Shown: in pieces, positions 6,183 through 7,028 of the stretch
How positions within the stretch are numbered: the first letter of the stretch is position 1
Layout of the letters: each line of letters starts with the position of its first letter
Source of the DNA: Syntrophaceae bacterium UBA3084
GTDB lineage: Bacteria > Desulfobacterota > Syntrophia > Syntrophales > UBA6807
Length of the DNA: 7,028 nucleotides
NCBI GenBank assembly: GCA_002367335.1
Contig: DFBI01000164.1
Coordinates: forward strand, 1-7,028
Direction of reading: 5' to 3'
Translations under genes and position numbers: made by a program
The notes under the pieces: model-generated
Told to the model about the DNA's origin: nothing
Seen by the model: the letters and a program-made list of their open reading frames with translations, nothing else
The model's database searches: none

Positions 6183-6184
6183 GG

Positions 6185-6196
6185 GTACAATTGTAC
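6185..6196. promoter_or_regulatory. 12-bp palindrome over the -10, probable autorepression operator
   Basis: GTACAATTGTAC is a perfect 12-bp palindrome that contains the whole -10 hexamer of the cassette B promoter. YefM-type antitoxins are known to bind palindromes built on TGTAC cores, and this sequence has that core in both halves. Binding here by the antitoxin-toxin complex would block RNA polymerase. The assignment is inference. Confidence 0.5.
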
Positions 6197-6218
6197 GTGT
6201 TTATATTGTCTTTGTCAA
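6190..6218 (-). promoter_or_regulatory. Sigma-70 type promoter of cassette B
   Basis: On the minus strand TTGACA (6218-6213, perfect) is followed after 17 bp by TACAAT (6195-6190, 5 of 6). This is the strongest vegetative promoter in the window. The -35 begins directly after the R' box of the preceding attC, so the promoter moves with the cassette. The predicted start is about 6183, one base before the toxin ATG. Confidence 0.8.
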
Positions 6219-6345
6219 GCCGAACGGCACGCATGACCTGCCGGAAAAGTCAACACTGCCTATGCAAGAACGAATTTTATCACTGAATTGGCAAAAGCGA
6301 AAAACGCCCTGGCTTTCCCGGTCAGAGTCCATGCCTTTGTTCGCC
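6219..6345 (-). other. attC recombination site of cassette A
   Basis: A 127-bp imperfect palindrome. On the minus strand R'' GGCGAAC (6345-6339) begins 3 bases after the RelE-like toxin stop codon, and R' GTTCGGC (6225-6219) ends it. The arm after R'' (GCATGGACTCTGACCGG) and the reverse complement of the arm before R' (GCATGACCTGCCGG) align with small gaps, sharing GCATG, AC, TG and CCGG. Such unpaired bases are normal in attC. R'' is the exact complement of R' GTTCGCC at the other end of cassette A. The 166-bp gap between the two toxin-antitoxin modules is accounted for by this site and the cassette B promoter. Confidence 0.75.
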
Positions 6346-6348
6346 ATT

Positions 6349-6630
6349 TTATCTTGCTTTAAGATAGCTTTTTAAATCTCTATAGTAATTTTCATGTGGG
6401 CCAATCATTATTAATTCAAGATCAGCTTTGACAAAGCGATAGGAAAGTAAATATTGAGTGTTTTTAATTTTGAATTTATGAACATATACTCCACGGAAAT
6501 CGCCTCTTTTTTCCGCCCCAACAGACGGATTTTCGGCAATTTTTAGAATCTGTTTGTCTAATGCCTTTTTTTCTTGTTTGCCGAATTTTTTAACTTTTCG
6601 TTCAAATGATCTGGACTGAAAAATTTTCAT
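6349..6630 (-). CDS. RelE/ParE-superfamily toxin
   Basis: A small basic protein of 93 residues with the RelE/ParE pattern: an N-terminal strand MKIFQSRSFERKVKKF, a Lys-rich helical pair (11-34), then strands GVYVHKFKI (47-55) and TQYLLSYRF (58-66), and the ending ELIMIGPHENYYRDLKSYLK (72-91). H79, Y82, Y83 and the conserved R46/R65 region are where RelE-type RNA-cleaving enzymes carry functional residues. ParE-like gyrase poisons share the fold, so the target is not certain, though the GPHENYYRDL ending favours the RelE-type ribosome-dependent RNase group. It starts 6 bp after the antitoxin stop, with only a weak ribosome site (GGA about 10 bases upstream). Its attC begins 3 bases after the stop. 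Confidence 0.87.
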   Translation of the reverse strand: MKIFQSRSFERKVKKFGKQEKKALDKQILKIAENPSVGAEKRGDFRGVYVHKFKIKNTQYLLSYRFVKADLELIMIGPHENYYRDLKSYLKAR

Positions 6631-6636
6631 TGGCGA

Positions 6637-6855
6637 TTATCCAAATTTGTACTCTGATGATTCACCTTGTTCCAGCTCTGCAAGACCGATAAGGATATCT
6701 TTAATCAGGCTATAGGTTAAATCAGCATTTTCTTCAGCGCATTTTCCAATTCGTGCCCAATATTCAATCTGGCCAGTTAGAGACCGTTTATCAATTTTAC
6801 TAAATATCTTTGCGTCCCGAACCAAATCATCTGTAATCCTTACTGCAGTTGTCAT
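6637..6855 (-). CDS. ParD-like antitoxin of the RelE-type module
   Basis: A 72-residue protein. I chose the ATG at 6855 (MTTAVRITDDLVRDAKIF) because GAGGAGGT lies 7 bases before it, the best ribosome site in the window. The upstream in-frame extension to 6939 covers the promoter region and is hydrophobic and AT-rich. The TAVRITDDLVRDAKIFSKID start suggests a ribbon-helix-helix DNA-binding element, and SLTGQIEYWARIGKCAEEN (about 26-44) is the typical continuation of the ParD-like antitoxin family. The tail (LAELEQGESSEYKFG) is acidic, as expected for the toxin-binding part. It should neutralise the RelE-like protein and repress the shared promoter. A strong ribosome site for the antitoxin and a weak one for the toxin give the usual excess of antitoxin. 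Confidence 0.87.
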   Translation of the reverse strand: MTTAVRITDDLVRDAKIFSKIDKRSLTGQIEYWARIGKCAEENADLTYSLIKDILIGLAELEQGESSEYKFG

Positions 6856-6859
6856 TATA

Positions 6860-6889
6860 GTTACCTCCTCTAATATTATTTTAGGTAAC
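6860..6889 (-). other. Possible leader hairpin touching the antitoxin ribosome site
   Basis: GTTACC (minus strand, 6889-6884) can pair with GGTAAC (minus strand, 6865-6860) across 18 bases. The second arm includes the last three bases of the GAGGAGGT ribosome site. It could tune antitoxin translation or simply be part of an operator. Six base pairs with a large loop is weak evidence. Confidence 0.25.
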
Positions 6890-6916
6890 AATATTACAAA
6901 AAATAGCAAATTGCAA
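6888..6916 (-). promoter_or_regulatory. Second, weaker promoter candidate of cassette A
   Basis: The minus strand has TTGCAA (6916-6911), a 17-bp gap and TATTGT (6893-6888), each matching the consensus at 4 of 6. It would give a short leader to the antitoxin. Direct repeats AATTGCA (6909-6915, 6922-6928) nearby may be operator half-sites. Confidence 0.35.
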
Positions 6917-6927
6917 CATATAATTGC

Positions 6928-6956
6928 ATTATACAACATGGCTTTTTCTGTTTGAA
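6928..6956 (-). promoter_or_regulatory. Promoter of cassette A
   Basis: The minus strand has TTCAAA (6956-6951, 4 of 6), a 17-bp gap and a perfect TATAAT (6933-6928). The -35 abuts the R' box GTTCGCC of the upstream attC, the same layout as in cassette B. Transcription would start near 6921, about 65 bases before the antitoxin ATG. Confidence 0.65.
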
Positions 6957-7016
6957 GGCGAACGTAAAGCTCAGCCGCAGCGGCTTTTTGCCGTCGGCTG
7001 AAGCGCCTTGTTTACG
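6957..7016 (-). other. attC recombination site of the preceding cassette
   Basis: A compact 60-bp site, the length of classical attC sites. On the minus strand it runs from R'' CGTAAAC (7016-7010) through AAGGCGCTTCAGCCG, a CGGC-AAAAA-GCCG inner hairpin and CGGCTGAGC, to R' GTTCGCC (6963-6957). The 7-bp stem TCAGCCG / CGGCTGA is perfect. R'' and R' pair only in AAC/GTT, as expected because the bases after GTT come from the next cassette. It implies another cassette to the right; only 12 bases (7017-7028) of it are visible, too few to call. Confidence 0.78.
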
Positions 7017-7028
7017 GCAGGCGGCCAT

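Larger units (their letters stand above)
5448..6224 (-). mobile_element. Integron gene cassette B (PIN toxin / Phd-like antitoxin)
   Basis: A 777-bp unit running from the TT of one R' box (GTTCGGC, 6225-6219) to the G of the next (GTTATGC, 5448-5442). It contains a promoter, a toxin gene, an antitoxin gene and its attC, all oriented as in a normal cassette. Its R'' GCCGAAC complements its 5' boundary GTTCGGC at all seven positions. The fourth to seventh positions vary between cassettes, so chance agreement is unlikely. Mobilisation would require an IntI integrase from elsewhere. Confidence 0.78.
6225..6962 (-). mobile_element. Integron gene cassette A (ParD-like antitoxin / RelE-like toxin)
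   Basis: A 738-bp unit from the TT of GTTCGCC (6963-6957) to the G of GTTCGGC (6225-6219). It holds its own promoter, antitoxin, toxin and attC in the expected order and orientation. Its boundary box and its own R'' are fully complementary (GTTCGCC / GGCGAAC). Self-contained toxin-antitoxin cassettes are well known from large chromosomal integrons such as those of Vibrio, where they are thought to stabilise the array. Confidence 0.78.

Noticed and set aside
5911..6375. 154-codon plus-strand open frame
   Set aside because: It is antisense to the PIN toxin, the attC and the RelE end, has no ribosome site or recognisable domain, and the opposite strand is clearly coding.

Overview
The window reads almost entirely on the minus strand, so transcription runs from high to low coordinates. 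It joins a conserved chromosomal core to the tail of an integron gene-cassette array. A high-affinity phosphate uptake operon with an E. coli-like Pho box, an LL-diaminopimelate aminotransferase (DapL) and several dispersed palindromic repeats fit a Gram-negative, probably a Thermodesulfobacteriota (Deltaproteobacteria) lineage. This placement is inference; no rRNA or other marker is present.

Region 1 (1-3721) is the phosphate operon: pstS (periplasmic binding protein), pstC and pstA (permeases), pstB (ATPase) and the first 44 codons of phoU, which runs off the left edge. pstC/pstA overlap as ATGA, pstA/pstB overlap or abut, and phoU follows pstB closely. A Pho box with a correctly spaced -10 lies just upstream of pstS. 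Only pstS and pstC are separated, by 162 bp carrying an inverted repeat.

Region 2 (3722-4087) has no convincing gene. It is filled by a composite repeat about 294 bp long. Imperfect 17-bp terminal inverted repeats enclose two head-to-head 28-bp hairpin units and a 62-bp palindrome.

Region 3 (4088-5326) is dapL, the one-step aminotransferase of lysine and peptidoglycan precursor synthesis. An AT-rich palindrome lies upstream of it.

Region 4 (5442-7028) is the main discovery. Three attC-like recombination sites (5442-5571, 6219-6345, 6957-7016) delimit two complete gene cassettes. Each holds one type II toxin-antitoxin module, with its promoter starting immediately inside the cassette boundary. 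Cassette A (6225-6962) has a ParD-like antitoxin and a RelE/ParE-like toxin. Cassette B (5448-6224) has a PIN-domain (VapC-like) toxin first and a Phd/YefM-like antitoxin second. The best support is that the first seven bases of each cassette's own attC (R'') are the exact reverse complement of the R' box at that cassette's other end: GGCGAAC with GTTCGCC for A, and GCCGAAC with GTTCGGC for B. This is expected of cassettes that once circularised. The array ends against the dapL upstream region. An integrase, if any, would lie beyond the right edge.
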